64,000 bases of DNA from Acidovorax sp. DW039 (GCF_037101375.1 NZ_AP029019.1:2356001-2420000); one strand, 5' to 3'; positions 7,789 to 17,679 are shown, counted from the stretch's first letter. The notes: generated by a model not told the origin, from the sequence alone. Numbers and translations are program-made.

Positions 7789-8730
7789 ATGCAGGACCTG
7801 AACGACATGCTGTACTTTGCGGAGGTGGTGGAGCGCGGCGGCTTTGCGGCGGCCGGGCGCGCGCTGGGCATTCCCAAGTCGCGTCTTTCGCGCCGGGTGT
7901 CCGATCTGGAAGCTCACCTCGGTGTGCGCCTTTTGCAGCGCACCACCCGCAAGCTGTCTCTCACAGAAGTGGGTGAAGCCTTTTTGCGGCATTGCCAAGC
8001 CATGCGGGAATCCGCCCAGGCAGCGCAAGACATCGTGGCCCAGGTGCAGACCGAACCCCGCGGAACGGTGAGGGTGAGCTGCCCCGTGACACTTGCGCAA
8101 ACCGTTCTGGCCGAGCTGATGCCCACCTTTTTGGCCCAACACCCTTTGGTGAGGGTGGAGATGCAGGTTAGCAATCGCGCCGTCAACGTGGTGGAGGAGG
8201 GGATCGATGTAGCACTGCGGGTTCGCCCTTCGCTGGAAGACAGCGCCAGCATGGTCGTCAAGCGCCTGGACCAGGCCACGCAGGTGCTGGTGGCCAGCCC
8301 CGATTTGCTCAACCGGCAAGGGACGCCTGCTACCTTGGACGATCTTGCGCGCATGGACAGCATGGCCATGTCGGCGGTGGATGGCAAAGCATCGTGGAAC
8401 CTGTTGGGCCCCGGGGGCGTGCACCAGGTGGTGCACTACACCCCTCGCTACGTGGCTGACGATCTGCTGACCCTCAAGCTTGCGGCATTGGCAGGCACCG
8501 GCATTTGCTGGTTGCCCGACTACATGTGCCAGGACGAGATGCGCGAACGCAGGCTGGTGCGCGTGTTGCCCGACTGGGCTCCGCCCCCTGCGATCGTGCA
8601 CGCGGTGTTTGCCTCTCGCCGGGGCCTCTCGCCTGCGGTACGCCGGTTTCTCGATTTTTTGGGCGAGACCATGCCTGGGCGCAACAGTCTTCCGCGTCGC
8701 ACAGACTCGTCAAACCGGCCAGGAACCTAG
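7789..8730 (+). CDS. LysR-family transcriptional regulator of azoR
   Basis: ATG 7789 (MQDLNDMLYFAEVVERGGFA) matches the usual LysR N-terminus, giving 313 residues; upstream in-frame extension to 7714 would run through the palindromic operator. Residues 1-65 form the winged helix-turn-helix, with AAAGRALGIPKSRLSRRVSDLE as recognition region. Residues ~90-300 form the effector-binding domain (GTVRVSCPVTLAQTVLAELM...). Its sequence is of the type often found divergent from quinone or azo reductases, sensing electrophiles. The divergent arrangement with azoR around a palindrome supports local regulation. A hairpin about 100 bp downstream may terminate it. Confidence 0.88.
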   Translation: MQDLNDMLYFAEVVERGGFAAAGRALGIPKSRLSRRVSDLEAHLGVRLLQRTTRKLSLTEVGEAFLRHCQAMRESAQAAQDIVAQVQTEPRGTVRVSCPVTLAQTVLAELMPTFLAQHPLVRVEMQVSNRAVNVVEEGIDVALRVRPSLEDSASMVVKRLDQATQVLVASPDLLNRQGTPATLDDLARMDSMAMSAVDGKASWNLLGPGGVHQVVHYTPRYVADDLLTLKLAALAGTGICWLPDYMCQDEMRERRLVRVLPDWAPPPAIVHAVFASRRGLSPAVRRFLDFLGETMPGRNSLPRRTDSSNRPGT

Positions 8731-8830
8731 TATTTAACTTTGTGGTAACGGTGAGCGTGCGCTCTCAACGCGGGTGCGACCCATCTTCGGTGCGCATCCG
8801 ACACACCGCGTCTGTTGAAGGGCTTTTTAT

Positions 8831-8849
8831 GCGGGAGCGTCCCGCTTTT
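8831..8849 (+). terminator. Possible terminator after the LysR gene
   Basis: GCGGGA (8831-8836) and TCCCGC (8840-8845) form a 6-bp stem with a GCG loop followed by TTTT. It is short and about 100 bp after the LysR stop. Confidence 0.5.
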
Positions 8850-8893
8850 GGCGGCACAATGCAACGAATTGAAACCGTCCTGAAAGCGCCTCC

Positions 8894-9793
8894 ATGTCCG
8901 CTTCGGTACCTGAGCGTGTAGCCGCCGTGACCTCTCATTTGATCGACCAAGATATCCAGAAGGCCCGGGCACACCCCAGCGTGCGCGCGATCGTCATTCC
9001 ACCGTGTCCCGAGTCGCTGGTGCGCTTGCAGGAAATCATCGCCGCGCCTGAGCTGGATTCAGCGGCGCTCGAACAACTGGCTTCCTCTGATGTGGCCATG
9101 GCCGCTGCGGTGATCCGCACTGCCAACAGCCCTTTGTACGGTTTGGCCCAGCCCGTCCAGACCGTCGGCATGGCGCTCATGGTGCTGGGCCTGCAGCCTG
9201 CCGTGGAACTGCTGTCTGCCTTCATCACCCGCAACGCTTTGCATGTGAGAACCCCCTTGCTTGAGCATTTCTGGGAAAGCTCACAGCGCAAGGCCATTGC
9301 TTGCGAACACATCGGGCGCCAGCTCTACAGCTTCGACCCGGGACTGGGTTACAGCTTCGGCCTGTTTTGCCATGTCGGCATGCCCGTCCTGGTCAAGGCG
9401 GTGCGTGGATATTCAGGCACGGTGACAGAGGCCCTGGCCCGCAAGGATCGAACCTTTACCCAGACAGAAAACGCTGCGCACCGCACGGACCATGCTGTCA
9501 TGGGCGCCATCGTGGCCCGCACCTGGCACTTGCCTCCCGAAGTGGCCCAGGCCATCTGGCTGCACCACGATTTTTCATGCCTGCATGACGAGCGCTTCGA
9601 CCCCACGGTGCGCCATCTTGTGGCCTTGGGCTTGCTGGCGGAGTTTCTGGTCAACCACCACGAAAACCTCGCGCCCACCCGCGAATGGACGCAACATGGG
9701 CAGGCGTGCATGGATCATCTGCATGTATCCCAGGATGAGCTGGATCACTGGATTGATGAGCTTTATCCCGCGTTCGAAGCGGTGACCTTGTAA
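8894..9793 (+). CDS. HDOD domain signalling protein
   Basis: The 299-residue protein shows the HDOD core: LQEIIAAPELDSAALEQLASSDVAMAAAVIRTANSPLYG, then AVELLSAFITRNA and FWESSQRKAIACEHIGRQL, with H(x)D-type residues later (HRTDHAVMGAIVARTWHLP, AIWLHHDF). HDOD proteins are degenerate HD-fold relatives involved in regulation, often linked to c-di-GMP, chemotaxis or stress pathways, without demonstrated hydrolysis. No receiver or other output domain is attached. It stands upstream of a chemoreceptor gene, with 237 bp between them, so joint function in signalling is possible but not shown. Confidence 0.85.
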   Translation: MSASVPERVAAVTSHLIDQDIQKARAHPSVRAIVIPPCPESLVRLQEIIAAPELDSAALEQLASSDVAMAAAVIRTANSPLYGLAQPVQTVGMALMVLGLQPAVELLSAFITRNALHVRTPLLEHFWESSQRKAIACEHIGRQLYSFDPGLGYSFGLFCHVGMPVLVKAVRGYSGTVTEALARKDRTFTQTENAAHRTDHAVMGAIVARTWHLPPEVAQAIWLHHDFSCLHDERFDPTVRHLVALGLLAEFLVNHHENLAPTREWTQHGQACMDHLHVSQDELDHWIDELYPAFEAVTL

Positions 9794-10030
9794 ACCATTT
9801 GCCTTACCGGGCTCGCCCCAGCAAGCATTTTCTGTCGGGGTTTTGGCGCATTTCCATTCGTGCGCATAAGTCCTATTTACGAGCCATTCTCATCATTATC
9901 TGGGCTTGTTTGCCTGATTTCTGTTGCCAGGATGCGTCGAATCAGTTCTGAGGGATATTGGTTTTACGGTATAAATTTTTAACAGCTTGGTTGCGTTTCC
10001 GTTGCTTTGATTTCCCCACTCTGAGCTCCT

Positions 10031-11851
10031 ATGAAAAACCTGAAAATTTCGACAAGACTGACAGTTGCATTTGGCATTCTGGTGTTACTCATGATCGTCT
10101 TGGGAAGTGTGAGCTGGATACGTTCCGCTCACCAGAAGGCCGAGCTTGATGATGTGTTGAAGACTCGAATTCCCGTTACCAAGGCTTTAGGAATTCTGGA
10201 AGACGGAGTCAGCAGCCAGGCCATCCAGTACCGAAATCTGGTCATTTTTGATTCGCCTGAAATCAATGGTCGCGCCAATGATGTGATAACCAAAGCCAGG
10301 CAGGCTGTTACAGCACAGTACAAACAGCTAGAAGAACTGGTGACTTCAGACGAGGGTAAAGCCATTCTCAAAAAAATGACCGCGCAAAGAGGTGACTTCA
10401 TCAAGCACGCGGATGAGTTTCTTGCGCTGATCAAACAGGGTAATAAAGAAGAGGCTTCCAAATATCTGGAAACGCAGTTGCGGCCAGCGCAGATTGCCTA
10501 TCAGGCCACCATCAAAGAGCAGATTGAGCTGCAGGCAAAGCGCACGACAGAAGCTGGAAGTCGTGCAGAGGATGCCCTCCATGCCCTGCAACGCGACGTC
10601 CTGATCGCGATGGCTCTGGCCATCGGCCTTGCAATAGCGCTGGCCCTGGCCATCATCCGCTCCATCACCGCACCGCTCAATCGCGCAGTCGTCATCGCAG
10701 ACCAGGTTGCCGCAGGCGACCTCACAGCCCCCATCGAAGTCACCTCGCAAGACGAAACCGGCCAGCTGCTGAGCGCCCTGGCCCGCATGCAGCAAAGCCT
10801 CGTGCGCACCGTCTCCGTCGTACGCCAGAACTCCGAAAGCGTCGCCTCCGCCAGCGCCCAGATCGCCTCCGGCAACAACGACCTGAGCGCACGCACCGAA
10901 CAGCAAGCCAGCGCCCTGCAGGAAACCGCAGCCTCCATGGAAGAGCTCGGCTCCACCGTGCGGCAAAACGCCGACAACGCCCGCACCGCCAACCAGCTGG
11001 CCATGAACGCCTCCAGCGTGGCAGAGCAAGGCGGCTCCGTCGTTGCCGAAGTGGTGGAGACCATGAAAGGCATCAACGCCAGCAGCAACAAGATTGCCGA
11101 CATCATCACCGTCATCGACGGCATCGCCTTCCAGACCAACATCCTGGCGCTGAACGCCGCAGTGGAAGCCGCCCGTGCAGGCGAACAAGGCCGCGGCTTT
11201 GCCGTGGTGGCCGGAGAAGTGCGCAGCCTCGCCCAGCGCAGCGCAGAAGCCGCCAAGGAAATCAAGAGCCTCATCACCGCCAGCGTAGAGCGCGTAGAGC
11301 AAGGCAGCCTCCTGGTAGACAAGGCCGGTGAAACCATGACCGAAGTCGTCACCGCCATCCGCCGCGTCACCGACATCATGGGCGAGATCAGCGCCGCCAG
11401 CAGCGAACAAAGCCAGGGCGTAGGCCAGGTGGGAGAAGCCGTCACGCAAATGGACCAGGCCACCCAGCAAAACGCAGCCCTGGTGGAAGAAATGGCCGCA
11501 GCGGCAGCCAGCCTCAATGGTCAGGCTGGAGAACTCGTCAACGCCGTGGCTGTCTTCAAGCTCGCACAAGACGCCAGCTACCGCAGCGCAGCCCCTGCGC
11601 AGAGCATCAGCCGTGCCGCAACACCGGCCTACAGCGCCAAGAGCGCATTGGCAGGCAAAACTGGCCAGACAGCAGCCAAGCTGGGCAAGACTCCAACCAA
11701 CAAGCCAGCGGCCAGCCTGGCGGCACCAGTGGCCAAGGCAGCGCCAGCGCCCGGTGGGGCGACAAACACTGCGGCGGCAGGGGGCGCGCCCAAGGCTGCA
11801 GCCGGTGCCAAGACAGCCGGTGGGGCGGATGATGAGTGGGAGAGCTTCTAA
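10031..11851 (+). CDS. Methyl-accepting chemotaxis protein with 4HB-type sensor and C-terminal tether
   Basis: The 606-residue receptor has TM1 at ~10-30, a periplasmic four-helix-bundle region (~35-188), TM2 at ~190-212, a HAMP domain (~213-265) and the signalling domain. The conserved hairpin tip near residues 365-395 reads [20 protein letters not shown] followed by [20 protein letters not shown]. After the signalling domain an Ala/Lys/Pro-rich linker of about 85 residues ends in DDEWESF, resembling the xWxxF pentapeptide that recruits CheR and CheB. Base composition changes sharply within the gene: 10321-10380 has 25 G+C of 60 and 11161-11220 has 41 of 60, suggesting a recombined sensor half. 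The ligand is unknown. Confidence 0.93.
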   Translation: MKNLKISTRLTVAFGILVLLMIVLGSVSWIRSAHQKAELDDVLKTRIPVTKALGILEDGVSSQAIQYRNLVIFDSPEINGRANDVITKARQAVTAQYKQLEELVTSDEGKAILKKMTAQRGDFIKHADEFLALIKQGNKEEASKYLETQLRPAQIAYQATIKEQIELQAKRTTEAGSRAEDALHALQRDVLIAMALAIGLAIALALAIIRSITAPLNRAVVIADQVAAGDLTAPIEVTSQDETGQLLSALARMQQSLVRTVSVVRQNSESVASASAQIASGNNDLSARTEQQASALQETAASMEELGSTVRQNADNARTANQLAMNASSVAEQGGSVVAEVVETMKGINASSNKIADIITVIDGIAFQTNILALNAAVEAARAGEQGRGFAVVAGEVRSLAQRSAEAAKEIKSLITASVERVEQGSLLVDKAGETMTEVVTAIRRVTDIMGEISAASSEQSQGVGQVGEAVTQMDQATQQNAALVEEMAAAAASLNGQAGELVNAVAVFKLAQDASYRSAAPAQSISRAATPAYSAKSALAGKTGQTAAKLGKTPTNKPAASLAAPVAKAAPAPGGATNTAAAGGAPKAAAGAKTAGGADDEWESF

Positions 11852-11925
11852 GCCCTATGAATGCAGAGGCGGCAGCTGAGCCTGCTCATCCGGTTTAACA
11901 GCCTCAACCTCGCATCTGAACCAGC

Positions 11926-11952
11926 AAAGGCACGCCTCGGCGTGCCTTTTTT
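11926..11952 (+). terminator. Rho-independent terminator of the chemoreceptor gene
   Basis: AAGGCACGC and GCGTGCCTT form a stem around a short CTCG loop followed by TTTTTT, 75 bp after the stop codon. Confidence 0.88.
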
Positions 11953-12092
11953 CGTCTGGGTCGTCTTCGCTGGCGATGAGAGGTGGATGAAGTTTCTTTA
12001 GATAACTTCGAGATTAAGTAACGCCTATATATTCGTTTGGGTTTTAAGTGTGGCTGTCCACAATCAGGCTTCATTTATCAAGGGAGCCATGC

Positions 12093-12734
12093 ATGACTAC
12101 GCTGCGCCTGGGCGATACCGCCCCTGATTTCACCCAAGACTCCACTGCCGGGCCCATCCGCTTTCATGAGTGGGCGGGCAATTCGTGGGTGGTGCTGTTT
12201 TCCCATCCTGCGGATTTCACCCCCGTGTGCACTACCGAGCTGGGCAAGACGGCGGCCTTGGGCTCCGAGTTTGCCAAGCGCGGTGTGAAACCGATTGCGG
12301 TGAGCGTGGACCCTGTGGATTCCCACCAGCGCTGGGTGCATGACATCAATGACACCCAGAACACCACGGTGAACTTTCCCATCCTGGCAGATGCAGACCG
12401 CAAGGTGGCAGATCTGTACGACATGATCCACCCCAACGCATCCACCACGGTGACGGTGCGCAGTGTGTTTATCATCGACCCCAAAAAGGTGATCCGCACG
12501 ACCTTTACCTACCCGGCCAGCACCGGGCGCAATTTCGATGAAATTCTGCGGGTGATTGACTCCCTGCAGCTGACCGACAGCCACAAGGTCGCCACGCCCG
12601 CCAACTGGAAGGATGGCGACGACGTGATCATCGTGCCCAGCCTGCAGGACCCTGCCGAGATCGCCCAGCGCTTTCCCAAGGGGTTCAAGGCGGTGCGCCC
12701 CTACCTGCGTATCACTCCCCAGCCCAACAAATAA
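12093..12734 (+). CDS. 1-Cys peroxiredoxin (Prx6/AhpC-TSA family)
   Basis: ATG 12093 is selected over the upstream in-frame ATG 12048 because AAGGGAG (12080-12086) is correctly spaced and MTTLRLGDTAPDF is the family N-terminus; this gives 213 residues. The peroxidatic Cys46 lies in HPADFTPVCTTE (PxxxTxxC). The C-terminal arm (VIIVPSLQDPAEIAQRFPKG, PYLRITPQP) is that of the long Prx6-like subfamily. It carries no obvious resolving cysteine, so a 1-Cys mechanism using an external thiol is expected. The enzyme reduces H2O2 and alkyl hydroperoxides in the cytoplasm. No OxyR-type site was recognised upstream. Confidence 0.92.
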   Translation: MTTLRLGDTAPDFTQDSTAGPIRFHEWAGNSWVVLFSHPADFTPVCTTELGKTAALGSEFAKRGVKPIAVSVDPVDSHQRWVHDINDTQNTTVNFPILADADRKVADLYDMIHPNASTTVTVRSVFIIDPKKVIRTTFTYPASTGRNFDEILRVIDSLQLTDSHKVATPANWKDGDDVIIVPSLQDPAEIAQRFPKGFKAVRPYLRITPQPNK

Positions 12735-12818
12735 GCATGCCTTCCCAAGGGCGGCAGTGCAGACGCGCAGTTCTGCCACCGCCATACCTTGGGCCGGACC
12801 GAAGGGACAAGTGACGCC

Positions 12819-13406
12819 GTGACATCTACCTCCATCATCATCGTGCCGGGCTGGCGGGATTCTGGCCCCGGCCACTGGCAATCGATCTGGGCTGAGCGCC
12901 TGCCCAACGCCTGCCGCGTGGTGCAGGACGACTGGATCACTCCTACCCGCGCGGCCTGGGTGGCACAGCTGGAAAAGACTGTTCTGGCGCAGCCGCACCC
13001 GGTGGTCATCGTCGCCCACAGCCTGGGTTGCATTGCGACGACCCACATGGGCGAGGAAGCCGTTGCGCGCGTCAAGGGGGCCTTGCTGGTCGCTCCCGCA
13101 GACCCGGAGCGCAGGGCTGTGCTCAGTGACTTTGCTCCGGTGCCTTATGCGCCCCTACCGTACCGCAGCATTCTGGTGGCCAGCAGCAACGATCCATACT
13201 GCCCGATTCGCCTGGCGGGTGCCTATGCAAGGGCCTGGGGCAGTGAATTTGTGCGCATGCAAAACGCGGGGCACATCAACATTGAATCCGGACACGGTGA
13301 ATGGCCTTTGGGCGTTGCCCTGCTGCAATCTCTCACGCAGGAGGGGGGCGGGGCTTTCGCGGTGGGGCAGATGGCAGAGCATCCGCAAAGCGCTTTGCAG
13401 GATTGA
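12819..13406 (+). CDS. RBBP9/YdeN-family serine hydrolase
   Basis: GTG 12819 (MTSTSIIIVPGWRDSGPGHW) is preferred, with GAAGGGA upstream at 12801-12807; an ATG at 12789 would add ten poorly conserved residues. The 195-residue protein has the family N-terminus PGWRDSGPGHWQ, the nucleophile elbow VAHSLGC with Ser68, an acid in SSNDPYCP and a histidine in NAGHINIESGHG, forming a Ser-Asp-His triad. RBBP9-like bacterial proteins are small alpha/beta hydrolases of unknown physiological substrate. It follows the peroxiredoxin gene by 84 bp on the same strand. A dispersed repeat begins directly after its stop codon. Confidence 0.85.
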   Translation: MTSTSIIIVPGWRDSGPGHWQSIWAERLPNACRVVQDDWITPTRAAWVAQLEKTVLAQPHPVVIVAHSLGCIATTHMGEEAVARVKGALLVAPADPERRAVLSDFAPVPYAPLPYRSILVASSNDPYCPIRLAGAYARAWGSEFVRMQNAGHINIESGHGEWPLGVALLQSLTQEGGGAFAVGQMAEHPQSALQD

Positions 13407-13461
13407 TGCTATTGAAAACATAGCTGCTTGCGCTGATCCAGATTGCGCTAGAGCCATATTT
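13407..13461 (+). repeat. Dispersed AGCTGCTTGCGC-type repeat, copy 2
   Basis: TGCTATTGAAAACATAGCTG...TTGCGCTAGAGCCATATTT begins at the base after the TGA of the hydrolase gene. The order (GCTAT, ATAGCTGCTTGCGCT, variable spacer, GCGCTAGAGCC, T-rich end) matches the other copies. Confidence 0.8.
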
Positions 13462-13588
13462 CATGGAAAACCTGCTTCGGTTTGTTGGGCGGGTGTGCTC
13501 TCTGCGCGCGCTGCGCAAGGGCGGTCTGCTTCCGATGAATGCAGCGTACATTTTCTATATTCTCACAGTCGATTAATTAACAAGAATA

Positions 13589-13606
13589 TATTCTTTTGAG
13601 TTTTAA
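13589..13606 (+). promoter_or_regulatory. Shared sulfur-gene motif upstream of sbp
   Basis: TATTCTTTTGAGTTTTAA is identical to 3498-3515. The embedded TTGAGT (13596-13601) pairs with CACAAT (13619-13624) at 17-bp spacing as a credible sigma-70 promoter 32 bp upstream of the sbp ATG. The preceding GAATATATTC is a small palindrome. A CysB-type activator is the likely ligand (inference). Confidence 0.55.
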
Positions 13607-13655
13607 AGCGCTGGTGCTCACAATCGGGCATATCCAGCTATTTGGGCGACGCGAC

Positions 13656-14663
13656 ATGACTTCTTTGAAACTCAAGACTCTTCTGGCTTCCTTGGCTCTG
13701 ACTGTCAGCGGCATCGCATGCGCGCAGAACACGCTGCTCAACGTGTCGTACGACGTTGCTCGTGAGTTCTACAAGGACTACAACGCCGCGTTTATTGCGC
13801 ACTACAAGAAAACGACCGGGCAGGATGTGAAGGTGGACCAATCCCATGCGGGATCCAGCGCCCAGGCCCGCGCCGTGAATGACGGCCTGGCCGCAGATGT
13901 GGTCACCATGAACACCACCACCGACGTGCAGTTCCTGGCTGACAACGGCGTGGTCGCAAAGGACTGGAACAAGAAGTTTCCCAACGACGCGTCCCCCACC
14001 ACGTCGACCATGTTGTTCCTGGTGCGTAACGGCAACCCCAAGAACATCAAGGACTGGGAAGACCTCATCAAACCCGGCGTGCAAGTGATTGTGGTGAACC
14101 CCAAGACGGGCGGTAACGGCCGTTACGCCTATCTGGCGGCGTGGGGTGCCATCCGCGAAAAAGGCGGAACCGAGGCGCAGGCTGCCGAGTTTGTGGGCAA
14201 GCTCTACAAGAACGTGCCCGTGCTGGCCAAGGGCGGGCGCGATGCGACGGCCACCTTCCTGCAGCGCAACCAGGGCGATGTGCTGATCACGTTTGAATCA
14301 GAGGTCGTTTCCATCGACCGCGAATTTGGTGCCGGCAAGGTCGATGCCGTGTACCCCTCCGTCAGCGTGGTGGCTGAGAACCCCGTTGCCGTGGTGGAGC
14401 GCACTGTTGCCAAGAAGGGCACTGCCCAATTGGCCAAAGCCTACCTGGACTACCTGTACTCGGAAGAGGCTCAGGAAATTGCTGCCAAGCATGCCATCCG
14501 CCCCCGCTCGGAAGCCGTGCTCAAGAAGTACGCCGCCACCTTCAAGCCCATCAAGCAGTTCACGGTGGCCAAGTACTTTGGCTCGTTGACGGAAGCCCAG
14601 AAGGTGCACTTCAACGACGGTGGTCAGTTCGACAAGCTCTACACCCCCGGCAGCGCCAAGTAA
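13656..14663 (+). CDS. sbp: Sulfate ABC transporter periplasmic binding protein
   Basis: ATG 13656 gives a 335-residue precursor with the signal peptide MTSLKLKTLLASLALTVSGI and cleavage after ACAQ; the frame extends to 13596 but that would cover the promoter motif. Family signatures are LLNVSYDVAREFYKDYN near the mature N-terminus, QSHAGSSAQARAVNDGL and NPKTGGNGRYAYLAAW. Sbp/CysP binds sulfate (or thiosulfate) in the periplasm for the CysTWA permease encoded directly downstream. Sulfate versus thiosulfate preference cannot be decided from sequence. It is first in the operon and sits behind the motif shared with the orphan MetQ-like gene. Confidence 0.95.
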   Translation: MTSLKLKTLLASLALTVSGIACAQNTLLNVSYDVAREFYKDYNAAFIAHYKKTTGQDVKVDQSHAGSSAQARAVNDGLAADVVTMNTTTDVQFLADNGVVAKDWNKKFPNDASPTTSTMLFLVRNGNPKNIKDWEDLIKPGVQVIVVNPKTGGNGRYAYLAAWGAIREKGGTEAQAAEFVGKLYKNVPVLAKGGRDATATFLQRNQGDVLITFESEVVSIDREFGAGKVDAVYPSVSVVAENPVAVVERTVAKKGTAQLAKAYLDYLYSEEAQEIAAKHAIRPRSEAVLKKYAATFKPIKQFTVAKYFGSLTEAQKVHFNDGGQFDKLYTPGSAK

Positions 14664-14690
14664 GGCCCCGGCTACTTTCAGGCTCATCCC

Positions 14691-15560
14691 ATGACCACTG
14701 CGACTGCTGTGGCCACGGCCCCAGCAGGCAGGCGCGCGTCCAAGCGCGTGCTGCCTGGCTTCGGGCTCTCGCTTGGCTACACCCTTTTCTATCTCAGCAT
14801 CATCGTGCTGATTCCACTGTCGGCGCTGATCTTCAAGACAGCAACGCTGACCTGGGAACAGTTCTGGGCGGCCATCAGCGCGCCCCGGGTGCTGGCCTCG
14901 TACCGGCTGACCTTTGGCGCATCTTTTCTGGCGGCGCTGGTGAACCTGTTTTTTGGCCTGCTGATTGCTTGGGTGCTGGTGCGCTACAAGTTTCCCGGCA
15001 AGAAGATCGTGGACGCCCTGGTCGATCTGCCTTTTGCGTTACCTACCGCGGTGGCTGGTATCTCTCTGACGGCGCTGTTGGCGGGCAATGGCTGGGTGGG
15101 CAGCATTCTGGAGCCCATGGGCATTCAGCTGGCCTTCAAGCCTGCCGGGGTGGTGATTGCACTGATCTTCATCGGCTTGCCCTTTGTGGTGCGCACGGTG
15201 CAACCCGTGCTGGAAGACGCGGAGAAAGAGCTGGAAGAAGCCGCCACCTGCCTCGGTGCCACGCGCTGGCAGACTTTTACCAAAGTGATCCTGCCGTCCA
15301 TCACGCCCGCGCTGCTCACAGGCTTTGCCATGGCGTTTGCTCGCGCGGTGGGCGAATACGGCTCGGTCATCTTCATCGCAGGCAACATGCCCATGGTTTC
15401 TGAAATCACGCCGCTCATCATCATTGGCAAGCTGGAGCAGTACGACTATGCCGGTGCTACCGCCGTGGCCGTCGTCATGCTGGTGATCTCGTTCATCCTG
15501 CTGCTCGTCATTAACGCGCTGCAGGCCTGGCAGCGCCGCAACGCAGGAGCGCCCGCATGA
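14691..15560 (+). CDS. cysT: Sulfate ABC transporter permease CysT
   Basis: This 289-residue integral membrane protein has six predicted membrane segments after a short charged N-terminus. The ABC permease EAA loop reads [20 protein letters not shown], which docks with the ATPase. [18 protein letters not shown] and [17 protein letters not shown] are typical of CysT/CysU. It forms the inner-membrane channel with CysW. Its stop overlaps the cysW start by 4 nt (ATGA), indicating translational coupling, and it follows sbp by 27 bp. Confidence 0.95.
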   Translation: MTTATAVATAPAGRRASKRVLPGFGLSLGYTLFYLSIIVLIPLSALIFKTATLTWEQFWAAISAPRVLASYRLTFGASFLAALVNLFFGLLIAWVLVRYKFPGKKIVDALVDLPFALPTAVAGISLTALLAGNGWVGSILEPMGIQLAFKPAGVVIALIFIGLPFVVRTVQPVLEDAEKELEEAATCLGATRWQTFTKVILPSITPALLTGFAMAFARAVGEYGSVIFIAGNMPMVSEITPLIIIGKLEQYDYAGATAVAVVMLVISFILLLVINALQAWQRRNAGAPA

Positions 15561-16462
15561 GCGCCGTGAACACCCGTACCGTGCGCCGCGCCCAGGCTGG
15601 CACCACCGAAGCACCCTGGGTGCGCTATACGCTGATCACCATTGCACTGGCGTTCATGCTGCTGTTTCTGGTGCTGCCCTTGGCCGCAGTGTTTGCAGAG
15701 GCCCTGCGCAAGGGCTTCGGTGCCTACCTGGAAGGCCTGCGCGAGCCTGATGCGTGGTCCGCCATCAAGCTCACTTTGCTGACGGCACTGATTGCCGTGC
15801 CGCTGAACCTGGTGTTTGGCGTGGCGGCGGCCTGGTGCATTGCCAAGTACGAGTTCAGGGGCAAGGCGTTCTTGACCACGCTGGTGGATTTGCCGTTTTC
15901 CGTTTCTCCGGTGGTGGCAGGCCTGATCTATGTGCTGATGTTTGGCGCGCAGGGCTGGTTTGGCCCCTGGCTGCAGTCGCACGACATCAAGATCATCTTT
16001 GCCGTGCCCGGCATTGTGCTGGCCACCGTGTTCGTCACCTTTCCCTTCATTGCCCGTGAGCTGATCCCGCTGATGCAGGCGCAGGGCAATGATGAGGAGC
16101 AGGCGGCCATCGTGCTGGGCGCTACGGGCTGGCAGACGTTCTGGTACGTCACCTTGCCCAACATCAAATGGGGCCTGCTGTATGGCGTGATTCTGTGCAA
16201 CGCCCGTGCCATGGGCGAGTTTGGCGCGGTCTCGGTCGTGTCGGGCCACATCCGTGGGCAGACCAACACCATTCCGCTGCACGTCGAAATTCTCTACAAC
16301 GAATACCAGTCTGTGGCTGCATTTGCAGCGGCGTCCCTGCTGGCCTTGCTGGCCCTGGTCACGCTGGTCATCAAGACCATTGCAGAACACCGCAATGAAC
16401 AGGCTCTGAAGGCCGCCAGCGACCTGCCGCCCGAGCGCCCCGCAGACGCAGCGGCCCGCTGA
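15557..16462 (+). CDS. cysW: Sulfate ABC transporter permease CysW
   Basis: This 301-residue partner of CysT has six membrane segments. The EAA-type loop is [20 protein letters not shown], and [20 protein letters not shown] and [20 protein letters not shown] are diagnostic of CysW. It forms the heterodimeric channel of the sulfate importer. The start ATG overlaps the cysT stop, and cysA begins 25 bp downstream with GGAAGAA as ribosome binding site. Confidence 0.95.
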   Translation: MSAVNTRTVRRAQAGTTEAPWVRYTLITIALAFMLLFLVLPLAAVFAEALRKGFGAYLEGLREPDAWSAIKLTLLTALIAVPLNLVFGVAAAWCIAKYEFRGKAFLTTLVDLPFSVSPVVAGLIYVLMFGAQGWFGPWLQSHDIKIIFAVPGIVLATVFVTFPFIARELIPLMQAQGNDEEQAAIVLGATGWQTFWYVTLPNIKWGLLYGVILCNARAMGEFGAVSVVSGHIRGQTNTIPLHVEILYNEYQSVAAFAAASLLALLALVTLVIKTIAEHRNEQALKAASDLPPERPADAAAR

Positions 16463-16487
16463 ACGGCCCGTCAAAGGAAGAAACACC

Positions 16488-17612
16488 ATGAGCATTGAAA
16501 TTCGCAACGTCAGCAAGCAGTTTGGCGATTTCCAGGCCCTGCGGGATGTCAGCCTCAATATCGCATCGGGTGAGCTGATTGCCCTGCTGGGCCCTTCGGG
16601 CTGCGGCAAGACGACCTTGCTGCGCATCATTGCGGGGCTGGAGACGGCCGACGTGGGAACCATCCATTTCAGTGGCGAAGACACCACGGATGTGCATGTG
16701 CGAGACCGCAATGTGGGCTTTGTGTTCCAGCACTACGCGCTGTTCCGCCACATGACGGTGTTCGAGAACGTTGCCTTCGGCCTGCGCGTCAAGCCCCGCG
16801 GCGAGCGGCCCAGCGAGGCACAGATCAAGCAGAAGGTGACCGACCTGCTCAAGCTGGTGCAGCTCGATTGGCTGGCAGATCGCTACCCATCGCAGCTCTC
16901 GGGCGGCCAGCGCCAGCGCATTGCGCTGGCCCGTGCCCTGGCGGTGGAGCCCAAGGTGTTGCTGCTGGATGAGCCGTTTGGTGCGCTTGATGCCAAGGTG
17001 CGCAAGGAACTGCGCCGGTGGCTGCGCCGCCTGCATGACGAGCTGCACGTGACCAGCATCTTTGTGACCCACGACCAGGAAGAGGCGCTGGAAGTCGCCG
17101 ATCGCGTGGTCGTCATCAACCAGGGGCGCATTGAGCAAAGCGGCTCGCCCCAGCAGGTGTGGGACCAGCCCGCCAGCCCGTTTGTGTACGGCTTCCTGGG
17201 TGACGTGAACCTGTTCCATGGGCGGGCCCACGAAGGCCTGGTGCACCTGCAGGGGATGCAGATCGACTCGCCAGAGCACCAGAGCGCGCAAAACGCCAAA
17301 GCCTTTGCCTATGTGCGCCCGCATGACCTGGATGTGGAGCGCTACGCACCCGGTGCAGGGCTGGATGCTGCAGGCCGCCCACGCGGTATCGTGGCCCAGC
17401 TCAGCCGTGCGATTGTGGTGGGGCCGATTGCGCGACTGGAACTTATTCCCAGCGACGATCACAAACCAGCGGACAATGCGGGCTCTGAGGCCCTGATTGA
17501 GGCGCAGATCCCGGCCCAGCAATTCCGGGAGCAGGGTTTCAAGGAAGGGGAAACTCTGGTGGTGACGCCTCGCCGAGCTCGCGTTTTTCTGGACCATGCC
17601 GCAGGCATCTGA
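16488..17612 (+). CDS. cysA: Sulfate/thiosulfate ABC transporter ATPase CysA
   Basis: The 374-residue ATPase carries Walker [10 protein letters not shown] (residues ~34-42), Q-loop [15 protein letters not shown], signature [15 protein letters not shown] (~138), Walker [12 protein letters not shown] and H-loop VTHDQEEA. After residue ~240 a TOBE-like regulatory domain follows, with [11 protein letters not shown]. CysA (EC 7.3.2.3) drives sulfate import. Length agrees with E. coli CysA (365 aa). It ends the operon; the next gene is dsbB rather than the cysM or cysB often found in enterics. Confidence 0.96.
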   Translation: MSIEIRNVSKQFGDFQALRDVSLNIASGELIALLGPSGCGKTTLLRIIAGLETADVGTIHFSGEDTTDVHVRDRNVGFVFQHYALFRHMTVFENVAFGLRVKPRGERPSEAQIKQKVTDLLKLVQLDWLADRYPSQLSGGQRQRIALARALAVEPKVLLLDEPFGALDAKVRKELRRWLRRLHDELHVTSIFVTHDQEEALEVADRVVVINQGRIEQSGSPQQVWDQPASPFVYGFLGDVNLFHGRAHEGLVHLQGMQIDSPEHQSAQNAKAFAYVRPHDLDVERYAPGAGLDAAGRPRGIVAQLSRAIVVGPIARLELIPSDDHKPADNAGSEALIEAQIPAQQFREQGFKEGETLVVTPRRARVFLDHAAGI

Positions 17613-17649
17613 CGCCTGCAGCCATTCTTGACCTTTCTGGACGGGAGTG

Positions 17650-17672
17650 GCTGCCAGAGTCTCTGCGGCAGC
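17650..17672 (+). other. Imperfect hairpin after cysA
   Basis: GCTGCC (17650-17655) and GGCAGC (17667-17672), with AGAG/CTCT inside, form an interrupted stem between cysA and dsbB. No T tract follows, so it is not a classical terminator; it may stabilise the cysA 3' end. Confidence 0.35.
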
Positions 17673-17679
17673 TACGACG

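Noticed and set aside
9803..9845. GCCCCAGCA...CGGGGTTTT as a terminator of the HDOD gene
   Set aside because: The stem is only 4-5 bp with a long loop; too weak to annotate.
10346..11569. 407-codon Gly/Ala-rich open frame opposite the chemoreceptor
   Set aside because: Low-complexity shadow of the repetitive signalling domain.
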